Shown here piece after piece: positions 1 to 6,065 of a stretch of 8,828 nucleotides of DNA; within the stretch, counting starts at the first letter, position 1; every line of letters begins with the position of its first letter. The position numbers were made by a program, and so were the translations under genes. Below the pieces are notes generated by a model. It was given only the letters and a program-made list of their open reading frames with translations. It made no database searches and was not told the origin of the DNA. Source of the DNA: Clostridiales bacterium. GTDB lineage: Bacteria; Bacillota; Clostridia; Lachnospirales; WQUN01. The DNA is taken from assembly GCA_031269415.1 (NCBI GenBank), contig JAISZF010000054.1, positions 1 to 8,828 of the forward strand. The letters are read 5' to 3'.

Positions 1-1
1 G

Positions 2-181
2 TTCCATTGTGAGATCGTTGTGATGAGTGAGGCAGGATCACCGAAGCTCGATAGTGAGGAGATATTTGAAGAAATAATCAGTCTGCTGCAATGTTACTCA
101 ATGAAACTGTACAGCAGACGAAAAGCCCGAAAAATAAAAGAGATTTTACTTGATGACAGTCCAGATACAGATGGGGTATAA
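2..181 (+). CDS. tnpA: IS607-family serine transposase (TnpA), C-terminal end only
   Basis: This is the last 59 codons of a gene that begins left of the window; the frame is open from base 2 and stops with TAA at 179-181. The peptide contains CEIVVMSEAGSP, then EEIFEEIISLLQCYSMKLYS, then a basic tail RRKARKIKEILL. That order is typical of the end of the small serine recombinase of IS607-type elements: the last strand and helix of the catalytic domain followed by a positively charged segment. The catalytic serine and the N-terminal DNA-binding domain would lie outside the window. In complete elements this gene is followed at once by tnpB; here a possible tnpB start is seen 11 bp downstream but is cut off at 212. 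The family call rests on remembered motif patterns, not a search. Confidence 0.75.
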   Translation, partial: FHCEIVVMSEAGSPKLDSEEIFEEIISLLQCYSMKLYSRRKARKIKEILLDDSPDTDGV

Positions 182-191
182 CATTATTTTG

Positions 192-211
192 ATGTTCCAA
201 TATGTCTTAAA
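192..211 (+). pseudogene. possible tnpB start codons, interrupted by the intron
   Basis: An ATG at 192-194 opens the frame M-F-Q-Y-V-L, 10 bp after the tnpA stop codon, where IS607 elements normally place tnpB. The frame meets the group II intron boundary at 211/212 and carries no recognisable TnpB sequence beyond it. The position and the hydrophobic start fit a TnpB N-terminus, but six codons are too few to prove it. A GGGG at 173-176 is the only Shine-Dalgarno-like sequence and is rather far away, so translation may be coupled to tnpA. Confidence 0.35.
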
Positions 212-247
212 ATGAAATAGGCGAGAGATAAACTCCCGCCCCTTCAC
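212..247 (-). ncRNA. group II intron domain VI with branch-point A
   Basis: Directly after domain V on the minus strand, GGCGGGAG pairs with CTCTCGCC around a short TTTAT loop, and GTGAA pairs with the terminal TTCAT. Between the two helices the adenosine at position 218 is left unpaired, in the place expected for the branch-point nucleotide, six bases before the intron end at 212. Confidence 0.8.
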
Positions 248-281
248 GAACCGTACGGGCAACTTTCATCGCATACGGCTG
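248..281 (-). ncRNA. group II intron domain V
   Basis: On the minus strand this 34-nt hairpin has the AGC catalytic triad at 280-278, a lower helix AGCCGTA paired with TACGGTT, an upper helix GCGAT/GTTGC and a GAAA tetraloop. Length, tetraloop and triad all match domain V, the most conserved part of group II introns. The outermost pair (usually G-C) is C-C here, a small sign of decay. Confidence 0.9.
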
Positions 282-297
282 TCGGTTCCTAAATGGA

Positions 298-982
298 TTA
301 TCGCAGTTTGGTAATCTGGTTAAACTCAAGAGCATTGTTGCTGACAAGCTCAAAGCAAGCAGAGCAAAGACATATTTGCCGCCGGTTAATCCTGAGCATT
401 TCTTTAACAATATGCAGGATCGGAGGCTTGATGAGCTTCTTGCGCCTTCTATGGAACATTTTACGCTGATGTGTGCCATCACAAATGTAGCTTCATGGAA
501 ATATCGAATTTTCTGGCCAAAGTCTTGGCAATGGAATAATGGATTATGTATTGGATTCTCCAGCCCTTGTAATAATTGTGGCAGCCTTGCGGAGAATGGA
601 GCAGCCCTCTAAGCACTTGATTACCATATTTGATGATTTCGTTGACAGGCAGCGGGAGAAGCTTGGCGACGCCGATAGGTCTGCCATGCTCATTGCACAT
701 ACCGTTTTGATGAAGTTTACGAATCAAGCTTTCCACATCCATTTCTATCTTGATAGAGGAAGACGGGTGCTTGGAAATATGGAAGCCGAGGAATTTGGCT
801 TTATCCTGTTTGGCGTTGGTGATTATGGTTTTCTCATCATTAAGCCTAAGGTGGAGGTTGTCGCTTAGGAACTTGGATATTTCGGATTTTAGCTGAATTG
901 CATATGCTTTATCGGAAATCGTTCCGATAAGGAAATCATCGGCGTAGCGGACGTATCTGACTCTACGGTAACCGGGATCCAT
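298..982 (-). pseudogene. ltrA: group II intron reverse transcriptase/maturase, 5'-truncated and frameshifted
   Basis: The first frame (982-479, 167 codons) begins MDPGYRRVRYVRYADDFLIG. YADD is the catalytic metal-binding motif of reverse transcriptases, and the DPxYRRxxYVRYADD context is typical of intron-encoded enzymes. The later part, with HNYYKGW and SIAKTLARKF, resembles the thumb/domain X maturase region. The frame ends in TGA at 479-481. A second frame, open from 483 to a TAA at 298-300, continues with a basic stretch (KMFHRRRKKLIKPP) and a cysteine pair (CLCSAC), which looks like the shifted remainder of the DNA-binding/endonuclease tail. Intron enzymes are usually 420-600 residues; only about 230 codons remain, without the N-terminal RT motifs. 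It is a dead copy. The ATG at 982 is simply the first methionine after the truncation point, not a real start. Confidence 0.85.
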
Positions 983-983
983 A

Positions 984-1265
984 AACGACTACGAGCGACG
1001 CTTCGGCGCTCTCAACGATAAATATGAAGAGCAACTAAAACGACTCGGCGAACTCTCCGAAAAGCGTCAATCAATCCTTGCCCGTCGGGAGCGGCTTAAC
1101 ATTTTCCTTTCGGAACTCAAAGCACAGGACGGCTTGCTGACCGAGTTCGATGAAGGCTTTTTCCGCGCCACGATTGATAAGTTCATTGTCCAAGGCGAGC
1201 GAGAGGTTGTCGTACAGTTTCGGGACGGCACGGAAATCCCCGTGGACGTGATGTGCAAAGGCTGA
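984..1265 (+). pseudogene. large serine recombinase, C-terminal fragment
   Basis: The frame is open from 972 and reads recognisably from 984 to a TGA at 1263-1265, about 93 codons. The sequence has a charged coiled-coil-like stretch (NDYERRFGALNDKYEEQLKR, then LGELSEKRQSILARRERL), followed by LLTEFDEGFFRATIDKFIV and a short strand-rich end with FRDGTEIPV. This pattern is the C-terminal end of large serine recombinases of Tn4451/TnpX-like or integrative elements. Such proteins are usually about 500-550 residues; the catalytic serine domain and zinc-ribbon region are missing. There is no start codon or ribosome binding site. The upstream part was replaced by the intron fragment, so this is a remnant. 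The family is inferred from motif memory. Confidence 0.75.
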
Positions 1266-1276
1266 AAAAAGAGTAT

Positions 1277-1301
1277 TTCCTATTTGACGGTCAAATAGGA
1301 A
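1277..1301. repeat. perfect 12-bp palindrome downstream of the recombinase remnant
   Basis: TTCCTATTTGAC (1277-1288) and its exact reverse complement GTCAAATAGGAA (1290-1301) are separated by a single G. On the minus strand a run of six T follows about eight bases later (1266-1271), so it could act as a terminator in that direction. It could also be a recombinase-associated site or an element end. It begins 11 bp after the recombinase stop codon. Confidence 0.6.
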
Positions 1302-1305
1302 GACT

Positions 1306-1334
1306 TGAGAACGCTAAGGCTCTTAACGTTCTCA
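1306..1334 (+). terminator. hairpin, possible terminator of the recombinase gene
   Basis: TGAGAACG (1306-1313) pairs with CGTTCTCA (1327-1334), and an inner TAA/TTA can extend the stem. A run of six T at 1347-1352 follows about 12 bases after the stem, further than in an ideal intrinsic terminator. The location 40 bp after the recombinase stop suits a terminator, but the gap to the T-run lowers confidence. Confidence 0.4.
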
Positions 1335-1402
1335 GATTGGGTTCACTTTTTTAGAAAATCGAAGCAGGTTCCCCTGAAAACGGTAAATCTCCGTACGCAA
1401 AA

Positions 1403-1460
1403 CGAAGCCGATAGTCCGCAAATGCCTTGAAATCAAGGGGTTTTGCTTCTATCGGCTTCG
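1403..1460 (-). terminator. 58-nt long hairpin, probable terminator of the fic operon
   Basis: CGAAGCCGATAG (1403-1414) and CTATCGGCTTCG (1449-1460) are perfect 12-bp inverted arms. Inside them GCAAA pairs with TTTGC (1418-1422 with 1442-1446), and CCTTG pairs with CAAGG (1425-1429 with 1434-1438). The whole 58 nt therefore folds into one long stem with small internal loops. On the minus strand the stem is followed by TTTT, 48 bp past the fic stop, which suits intrinsic termination of the operon. It is longer than a usual terminator and may be a dispersed palindromic repeat as well. Confidence 0.55.
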
Positions 1461-1507
1461 TGCTTGTTTTCTGGCCGTGAGTACAGTATCCGAATCCACT
1501 TTCTTTG

Positions 1508-2326
1508 CTATTCAGTAACAGGCCTGGACCCCTCCGCGGGTTGATTGCTCCGCGCTCGTTTTGTTTCCCGTTCCAGCGCCTTACTCCATGTAAGCTCAAC
1601 TTGACGCGTGAGGAATTCCGTCATTGACCGGATATCCTCGTCCGCGTCGTAACACTCAAGCGCGGCATAATAATCCGCTTTGTTCTCGTCGTAAATAATT
1701 ACCGGCGGGTGGCCGTGGGTCATCAGAAAATAATTCATTAGCGTCCGCCCCACGCGTCCGTTACCGTCCGCGAACGGATGGATATACTCGAACCGGGAAT
1801 GAAAATACGCGGCGGCTTTTAGGACTTCATTGCCAGAAAGGGCTGGCCTGTCCATCAATTCCGCGAGTTCGCTTAAAAGCCCGTTGATATCATCCGGCAC
1901 ATCCTCCGGCATAGAGCCAACCTCGGCTTTACCGGTGACATAGTCATGCTTCTTAAACACACCGGGCCGTTCCCCGCGTTCAATGTAGCGCCGTTCGTCG
2001 TATGTTCCGCCTGTCAGGATCGCGTGGGTTTCCAAAACCAGTTCAGTGGTAAGCGGTTCCCGCTCGGCGATTTTATGTTTCAAAAACTCATAGCAAAGTT
2101 TTTGATTGCCAAGCTCAAACAGCGTCATGGGATCGCCTGTGAAATTCAAAACCTTGCCGTTGGCGAAAATCTCCCGCGTGTCATTGTATGTTATCGCCGG
2201 GTTTTCTATCCTGCCGGAGTGGTAAGCGAAAAGAACCCGGAAGCTGTCGAGCCGGCAGTCCATATCCGCAGCCGAGGCGACATTCCAGCCGCGCCACATA
2301 CGGACTATGTCAGCGTATTCGCTCAA
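1508..2326 (-). CDS. Fic-domain protein with built-in inhibitory motif (probable AMP-transferase)
   Basis: This 272-residue protein has the Fic core motif HPFADGNGR at residues 183-191. The histidine is the catalytic base, D187 should bind metal, and the glycines and R191 should hold nucleotide phosphates. Such enzymes usually transfer AMP from ATP to a hydroxyl of a target protein; the target here is unknown. An N-terminal SGRIEN at residues 37-42 fits the (S/T)xxxE(G/N) inhibitory helix, whose glutamate blocks productive ATP binding. This makes it a class II (N-terminally self-inhibited) type without a separate antitoxin. The start is a TTG at 2326 with GGAG (2332-2335) five bases upstream. 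The gene begins 18 bp after the iorA stop, so it is probably co-transcribed with the ior genes, an unusual setting. No signal peptide or membrane segment is visible; it should be cytosolic. It could also transfer another nucleotide or phosphate group, since Fic chemistry varies. Confidence 0.92.
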   Translation of the reverse strand: MSEYADIVRMWRGWNVASAADMDCRLDSFRVLFAYHSGRIENPAITYNDTREIFANGKVLNFTGDPMTLFELGNQKLCYEFLKHKIAEREPLTTELVLETHAILTGGTYDERRYIERGERPGVFKKHDYVTGKAEVGSMPEDVPDDINGLLSELAELMDRPALSGNEVLKAAAYFHSRFEYIHPFADGNGRVGRTLMNYFLMTHGHPPVIIYDENKADYYAALECYDADEDIRSMTEFLTRQVELTWSKALERETKRARSNQPAEGSRPVTE

Positions 2327-2331
2327 AATCG

Positions 2332-2335
2332 CTCC
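2332..2335 (-). promoter_or_regulatory. ribosome binding site supporting the TTG start of fic
   Basis: GGAG on the minus strand lies five bases before the TTG at 2326. It is in the short gap after the iorA stop codon and is the reason for choosing the TTG over later ATG codons. Confidence 0.6.
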
Positions 2336-2344
2336 GCCCGCCTT

Positions 2345-4165
2345 TCACGAGCCGATTGCGTCAAATCGGCACAAATACTTGCATAAGCCGCATCCGGCGC
2401 AAAGCACGGGATCAATTGCCGCGCCTTTGCCGCGAATCGACAGGGCGGGGCATCCGAGCCGTCTCACGCAAGCGCCGCATCCCGTACACGAGGCGGCGTC
2501 GACTTTGAGCGGCGATTTTGTTTTTCCCAGCGCGACGCAAAGCCCTTCAAAAATGATCGCGCGGACGCCGCTTGCGCCCGCGGCCTTTTGCGCGGCGGCT
2601 TTCGCGGCTTCAAAATCAAACGCGTCGACACGCTGCAGTTGATCCACTCCGAGGGCGGCCAGAATGTTATATATGCTTAATTTTGGAGCGTCGCCGCCCA
2701 TCAGCGTCTTGCCCATACCGGGATTTGGCTGGCCGCCGGTCATCGCGGTCGTCGAATTGTCCAATACGGCAATTATAATGTCAGCTTTATTGTATACCGC
2801 GTTTGCCACTCCGGGCAGTCCGGTATGAAAAAACGTCGAGTCGCCGATGAACGCGAAATTCAAAGTGTCCGGCTCAACGCGGTGTATGCCTTGTGCCTGC
2901 GCTATCCCGGCGCCCATGCACAGACAGGTGTCAACCATGTCGAGCGGCATCGCGTTGCCGAGAGTGTAACAGCCGATATCACCGGAGAACACGGCCTTTT
3001 GTGTCTTGACCGCCTCTTTGACGGCAAAAAAAGACGCGCGGTGCGGGCATCCGGCGCAGAGTACGGGAGGCCGCGCGGGGAGCGGAGGAAGCGGCCGCCG
3101 CGGTTCATGTGAAGATGCCTTATCAATAATTTGCGGGCTGTCCGGAGTTAAAAAACGAAGAATTGCGTCTTTCACTCCGGAAGGGCTGTTCTCACCGGCG
3201 TTCGGTATATGTTTTGACAGTTTGCCCTTTATAACCGTCTTCAAGCCATATCGCCCGCAAAGATAAATAAGCTCGCGCTCAATGACAGGATCGAGTTCCT
3301 CAATGACGAGAACTTCATCCAGGCCGCTCAAAAACTCAAGGCAAAGTGATTCCGGAAGCGGTATGGTGGCGACTTTTAATTGCTTGCATTCGAATCCCGC
3401 GCCCGGATTCGCCACCGCCTCGCGAGCGTACAGCCAGCTCACTCCGCTGGCCGCGATGCCCTTTTTGCCGCCGTCCAAGAGTATATTCCCCGGATAATCG
3501 CTGAAAACCTGGCCTAACTTCGCCATGGTTTCTTCTAACTTAACATGGTTTTCGTAGGCGAGTTTTGGAAAGATAACCCATTTTCCGCCATCCTTTGTAA
3601 AACCAAGACCGCCGTTTTGGCTGTGGCTCGAACGCGATTCCGCGAGATTGACCGAGGCGTAGCTATGGCATACCCTTGTTGTCGGCCTGAAAATCACCGG
3701 CCTCGCGATCATCTCGGAGTAATTAAACGCGTCCTCTATCATGAGATACGCCTCTTCCGGCGACGACGGGTCAAAAACCGCTATTTTCGCGAACCTGGCA
3801 AAATGTCTTGTATCCTGCTCGGTCTGGGACGAAATCGGCCCCGGATCGTCAGCGACGACAATGACCATCCCGCCCTTAACACCGACATAATTCAAGCTCA
3901 TAACAGGATCCGACGCCACATTCAGCCCGACCTGTTTCATCGCGGTCAAGACACGGGCGCCGGACATAGCCGCGCCCGCGGCCACCTCGACGGCGGTTTT
4001 TTCGTTTACGGACCATTCTACGTAAAGGCCGTCCGACCGCTCGCGCGCGATCGTTTCCAATACCTCCGACGAAGGCGTGCCGGGGTACCCTGTCGCAAGC
4101 CTGATTCCGGCGCGTATCGCGCCAAGCGCGATCGCCTCGTTACCCATCAGCAATTGTCTGTCCAT
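2345..4165 (-). CDS. iorA: indolepyruvate:ferredoxin oxidoreductase, alpha subunit
   Basis: IorA carries the thiamine diphosphate site of the enzyme that oxidatively decarboxylates indolepyruvate and other aryl pyruvates to aryl-acetyl-CoA, reducing ferredoxin. It works with IorB in the cytosol. The N-terminal domain has GNEAIALGAIRAG and GYPGTPSSE near residues 8-33, typical of the 2-oxoacid oxidoreductase pyrimidine domain. The CxxCPHR at about 370-375, GDIGCYTLG near 395-403 and GDS...LDNSTTAMTGGQPNPG near 441-483 form the diphosphate-binding half. The C-terminus has two 4Fe-4S motifs: CxxCxxCx5CP (C560, C563, C566, C572) and CxxCxxCx3C (C589, C592, C595, C599). The second lacks the usual proline after its last cysteine. 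I chose the ATG at 4165 (606 residues) because AGGTGG (4171-4176) sits five bases upstream; a GTG at 4174 overlaps that site. Length is normal for the family. It lies 38 bp after the ligase gene. Confidence 0.95.
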   Translation of the reverse strand: MDRQLLMGNEAIALGAIRAGIRLATGYPGTPSSEVLETIARERSDGLYVEWSVNEKTAVEVAAGAAMSGARVLTAMKQVGLNVASDPVMSLNYVGVKGGMVIVVADDPGPISSQTEQDTRHFARFAKIAVFDPSSPEEAYLMIEDAFNYSEMIARPVIFRPTTRVCHSYASVNLAESRSSHSQNGGLGFTKDGGKWVIFPKLAYENHVKLEETMAKLGQVFSDYPGNILLDGGKKGIAASGVSWLYAREAVANPGAGFECKQLKVATIPLPESLCLEFLSGLDEVLVIEELDPVIERELIYLCGRYGLKTVIKGKLSKHIPNAGENSPSGVKDAILRFLTPDSPQIIDKASSHEPRRPLPPLPARPPVLCAGCPHRASFFAVKEAVKTQKAVFSGDIGCYTLGNAMPLDMVDTCLCMGAGIAQAQGIHRVEPDTLNFAFIGDSTFFHTGLPGVANAVYNKADIIIAVLDNSTTAMTGGQPNPGMGKTLMGGDAPKLSIYNILAALGVDQLQRVDAFDFEAAKAAAQKAAGASGVRAIIFEGLCVALGKTKSPLKVDAASCTGCGACVRRLGCPALSIRGKGAAIDPVLCAGCGLCKYLCRFDAIGS

Positions 4166-4203
4166 TTTCCCCACCTGCTCTCGCTTTTTGTTTTTTGCGC
4201 TCG

Positions 4204-5439
4204 CTAATAGCGGTTGTCGAATATGCGCGTCGATTTCTTCTCACTGCGCGGCAATTCCCTCATTCCAACGGCTTTGGCGCGTGGCGTCAAGCCGATTTTT
4301 GCTTTAAACGCGGTTTCGACCGTCTTTTCCAAATGCTTCCTCGCGGATTCGTCGCCCTCGGGCGTTTCAAAGTAAAGAGTCAGTATGTCTTTGCCGTTTA
4401 GGTGGTCGATCATTATCTGATACTCGCTGCTTACGCCATCGACGGCCGCAAGCGTCTCGTCCACGCGGCTGGGATAGATTATCGCGCCCTTGACCTTAAC
4501 CATGTCGTCCGAACGGCCAATCAACGTGTCGATACGCGGGTATTCGGATCCGCACGGGCAATCCCCGGCCATCTCGCGGGTAAGGTCGTGCGTGCGGTAG
4601 CGCATAAGCGGAGCACCTTCCTTTTGCAGCGTCGTGATGACGAGCTCGCCGCTCTCGCCGGGTTTTAGCCTTTTTCCGGTTTTAGAGTTTATGATCTCGT
4701 AATACAGGTAATCCGTCCACATGTGCATACCGCACTCGCGCTCGCAGCTTATGCCGATGCCGGGGCCGTATATCTCGGTAAGGCCATAGATATCGTAAAG
4801 CTCGACGCCAAGCTCTCCGGCTATGCGCTTTCGCATTTTGTCGCCCCACCGCTCCGAGCCTATCAGAGCCTTTCGGAGCGATATTTTGCCGCGCAGACCG
4901 CGCCGTTCTATCTCCTCCGCGAGCAGAAGCGCGTAAGAGGATGTCGCCGTCAGCACAGTTGACTTCATGTCTACCATCATCCTGATCTGCCTGTCCGTAT
5001 TCCCTGGCCCCATTGGTAGTGCCATCGCGCCAATCAGCTCGGCTCCGAGCTGAAAACCAATGCCGGCGGTCCAAAGCCCGTATCCCGGCGTTATGTGGAC
5101 ACAGTCTTCAGCGGTTACGCCGGCAGTCTCATAACAGCGTTTGAACATAAGCGCCCAATCAGCGACGTCCTTCTTCGTGTACGGGATGATGACAGGCGTG
5201 CCGGTGGTGCCGGACGACGAATGTATGCGCACGACATCGCGACGGGGCACAGCGCTGAGCCCGAACGGGTACGCGTCGCGGAGGTCGCCCTTCTCCGTAA
5301 ACGGCAGTTTGACGAAATCATTTTCCGACTTAATGTCGTCCGGTTCAATGCCGGCGTAGTGTTTTTTATAAAATTCGCTTTTTTTTGCCTGGCGCATATT
5401 GCGCCGAATCATTTCAAGCGTGTTTTCACGCATCTCCAT
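4204..5439 (-). CDS. paaK: phenylacetate-CoA ligase-type aryl-CoA ligase
   Basis: This 411-residue adenylate-forming enzyme activates an arylacetate with ATP and CoA, or runs in reverse to make ATP from arylacetyl-CoA. HSSSGTTGTP at residues 73-82 is the phosphate-binding loop. YGLTE at 218-222, RTHDL at 282-286 and IGRSDDMVKVKG at 307-318 are the later AMP-ligase core motifs. RSEKKSTRIFDNR near 398-410 holds the likely catalytic lysine of the small C-terminal domain. CxxxC...CPCG cysteines near 232-296 resemble those in other PaaK proteins. The ATG at 5439 is chosen because GAGGTG (5446-5451) lies six bases upstream. A longer reading from 5499 would overlap iorB and lacks such a site. The protein is slightly shorter than the usual 430-440 residues. 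It sits between iorB and iorA, which suggests that the substrate is phenylacetate, indoleacetate or 4-hydroxyphenylacetate. Acid specificity cannot be read from the sequence. Confidence 0.92.
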   Translation of the reverse strand: MEMRENTLEMIRRNMRQAKKSEFYKKHYAGIEPDDIKSENDFVKLPFTEKGDLRDAYPFGLSAVPRRDVVRIHSSSGTTGTPVIIPYTKKDVADWALMFKRCYETAGVTAEDCVHITPGYGLWTAGIGFQLGAELIGAMALPMGPGNTDRQIRMMVDMKSTVLTATSSYALLLAEEIERRGLRGKISLRKALIGSERWGDKMRKRIAGELGVELYDIYGLTEIYGPGIGISCERECGMHMWTDYLYYEIINSKTGKRLKPGESGELVITTLQKEGAPLMRYRTHDLTREMAGDCPCGSEYPRIDTLIGRSDDMVKVKGAIIYPSRVDETLAAVDGVSSEYQIMIDHLNGKDILTLYFETPEGDESARKHLEKTVETAFKAKIGLTPRAKAVGMRELPRSEKKSTRIFDNRY

Positions 5440-5461
5440 ATCGAGCACCTCTTTGTTGTTA

Positions 5462-6043
5462 TTAAAAATCCAGCGCCATCCCTCGGCGGAGTGCGTCAAT
5501 GTTCATTTTAACGTATCTTTCAGAAACGCGCCGCGCAATCGCCGCCTCCATATGCTTTGTCTCAAACGGGAAAGCGCCCGCGCCTATGGCTATCCCAAGC
5601 AAAGCCACATTCAGGCAACGCGCGCTGATTCGCGCGATAATTTTCTCTCCGTCCGCCTCGTAAAGAACCGGCGCGCTGGCTCGCAGCCAGTCCATGCATG
5701 AGGCGGCCGAATACGCGCCGGCGGAGGCGCTGTTCGCAGCTGCCGGCTGTATCGGGCGATCGCAGACGACGGCTATACCGCGAGGCGAAAGATATTCCGC
5801 CGCCCGAACCGCTTCGCCCGGCTCAAACGCCACAACCACGCCAGCCTCGCCCGGCGGTATCAGCGGCGAGAATATCTCGCCGCCCATACGAACGTGGCTG
5901 GCTACACTGCCGCCCCGCTGCGCCATCCCGATAGTCTCGCTGCCCCGAACCGACAAGCCGGCTTCCATTGCCGCCATGCCGACAAGCCGCGCCGCGAGGA
6001 TAGTGCCCTGCCCGCCGACTCCCACAATCAAACAATTTGTCAT
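5462..6043 (-). CDS. iorB: indolepyruvate:ferredoxin oxidoreductase, beta subunit
   Basis: IorB is the gamma-type domain partner of IorA; the two subunits form the aryl pyruvate oxidoreductase. The N-terminus LIVGVGGQGTILAARLVG (residues 5-22) and the SETIGMAQRGGSV segment (35-47) are the conserved signatures of this domain in 2-oxoacid:ferredoxin oxidoreductases. At 193 residues its length is normal. It carries no 4Fe-4S motif, as expected. The start at 6043 is preceded by GGAGG (6049-6053) at five bases. An upstream in-frame ATG at 6055 has no ribosome binding site and lies across that motif, so I reject it. The gene begins 22 bp after the GH20 stop and is followed 22 bp later by the ligase gene. 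The beta and alpha subunit genes are separated by the ligase rather than adjacent, and their order is the reverse of the common iorA-iorB arrangement. Confidence 0.94.
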   Translation of the reverse strand: MTNCLIVGVGGQGTILAARLVGMAAMEAGLSVRGSETIGMAQRGGSVASHVRMGGEIFSPLIPPGEAGVVVAFEPGEAVRAAEYLSPRGIAVVCDRPIQPAAANSASAGAYSAASCMDWLRASAPVLYEADGEKIIARISARCLNVALLGIAIGAGAFPFETKHMEAAIARRVSERYVKMNIDALRRGMALDF

Positions 6044-6065
6044 GATGACCTCCATTTCGGCGCGT

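Larger units (their letters stand above)
212..980 (-). mobile_element. group II intron, 3' fragment (truncated at its 5' side)
   Basis: The fragment runs from about 980 down to 212 on the minus strand. It contains the 3' part of the intron-encoded reverse transcriptase gene, then domain V (248-281) and domain VI (212-247), and ends in ...CTATTTCAT, the expected AY 3' terminus. Domains I-III and the N-terminal half of the reverse transcriptase are missing, so it cannot self-splice. The 3' exon on this strand is the reverse complement of the possible tnpB start, so the intron sits antisense to the IS607 genes. The 5' boundary is estimated from where reverse transcriptase similarity ends and serine recombinase sequence begins; it could lie a few bases either side of 972-984. 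Confidence 0.85.

Noticed and set aside
207..482. 91-codon minus-strand frame covering the intron 3' end
   Set aside because: It runs through domains V and VI of the intron, and the frame that continues the reverse transcriptase tail is a different one.
1351..1599. 82-codon minus-strand reading frame overlapping the end of fic
   Set aside because: It starts inside fic in another frame, has no convincing ribosome binding site, and its most distinctive part is encoded by the long hairpin. More likely a structured repeat than a protein.
1946..2386. 146-codon plus-strand frame
   Set aside because: Antisense to fic and the end of iorA, with no ribosome binding site or recognisable domain.
3545..4207. 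220-codon plus-strand frame
   Set aside because: It lies antisense within iorA. Its arginine- and proline-rich composition is typical of a shadow of a GC-rich gene, and no family pattern is visible.
4682..5074. 130-codon minus-strand frame
   Set aside because: Same strand but another frame inside the ligase gene, arginine-rich, and not preceded by a ribosome binding site.
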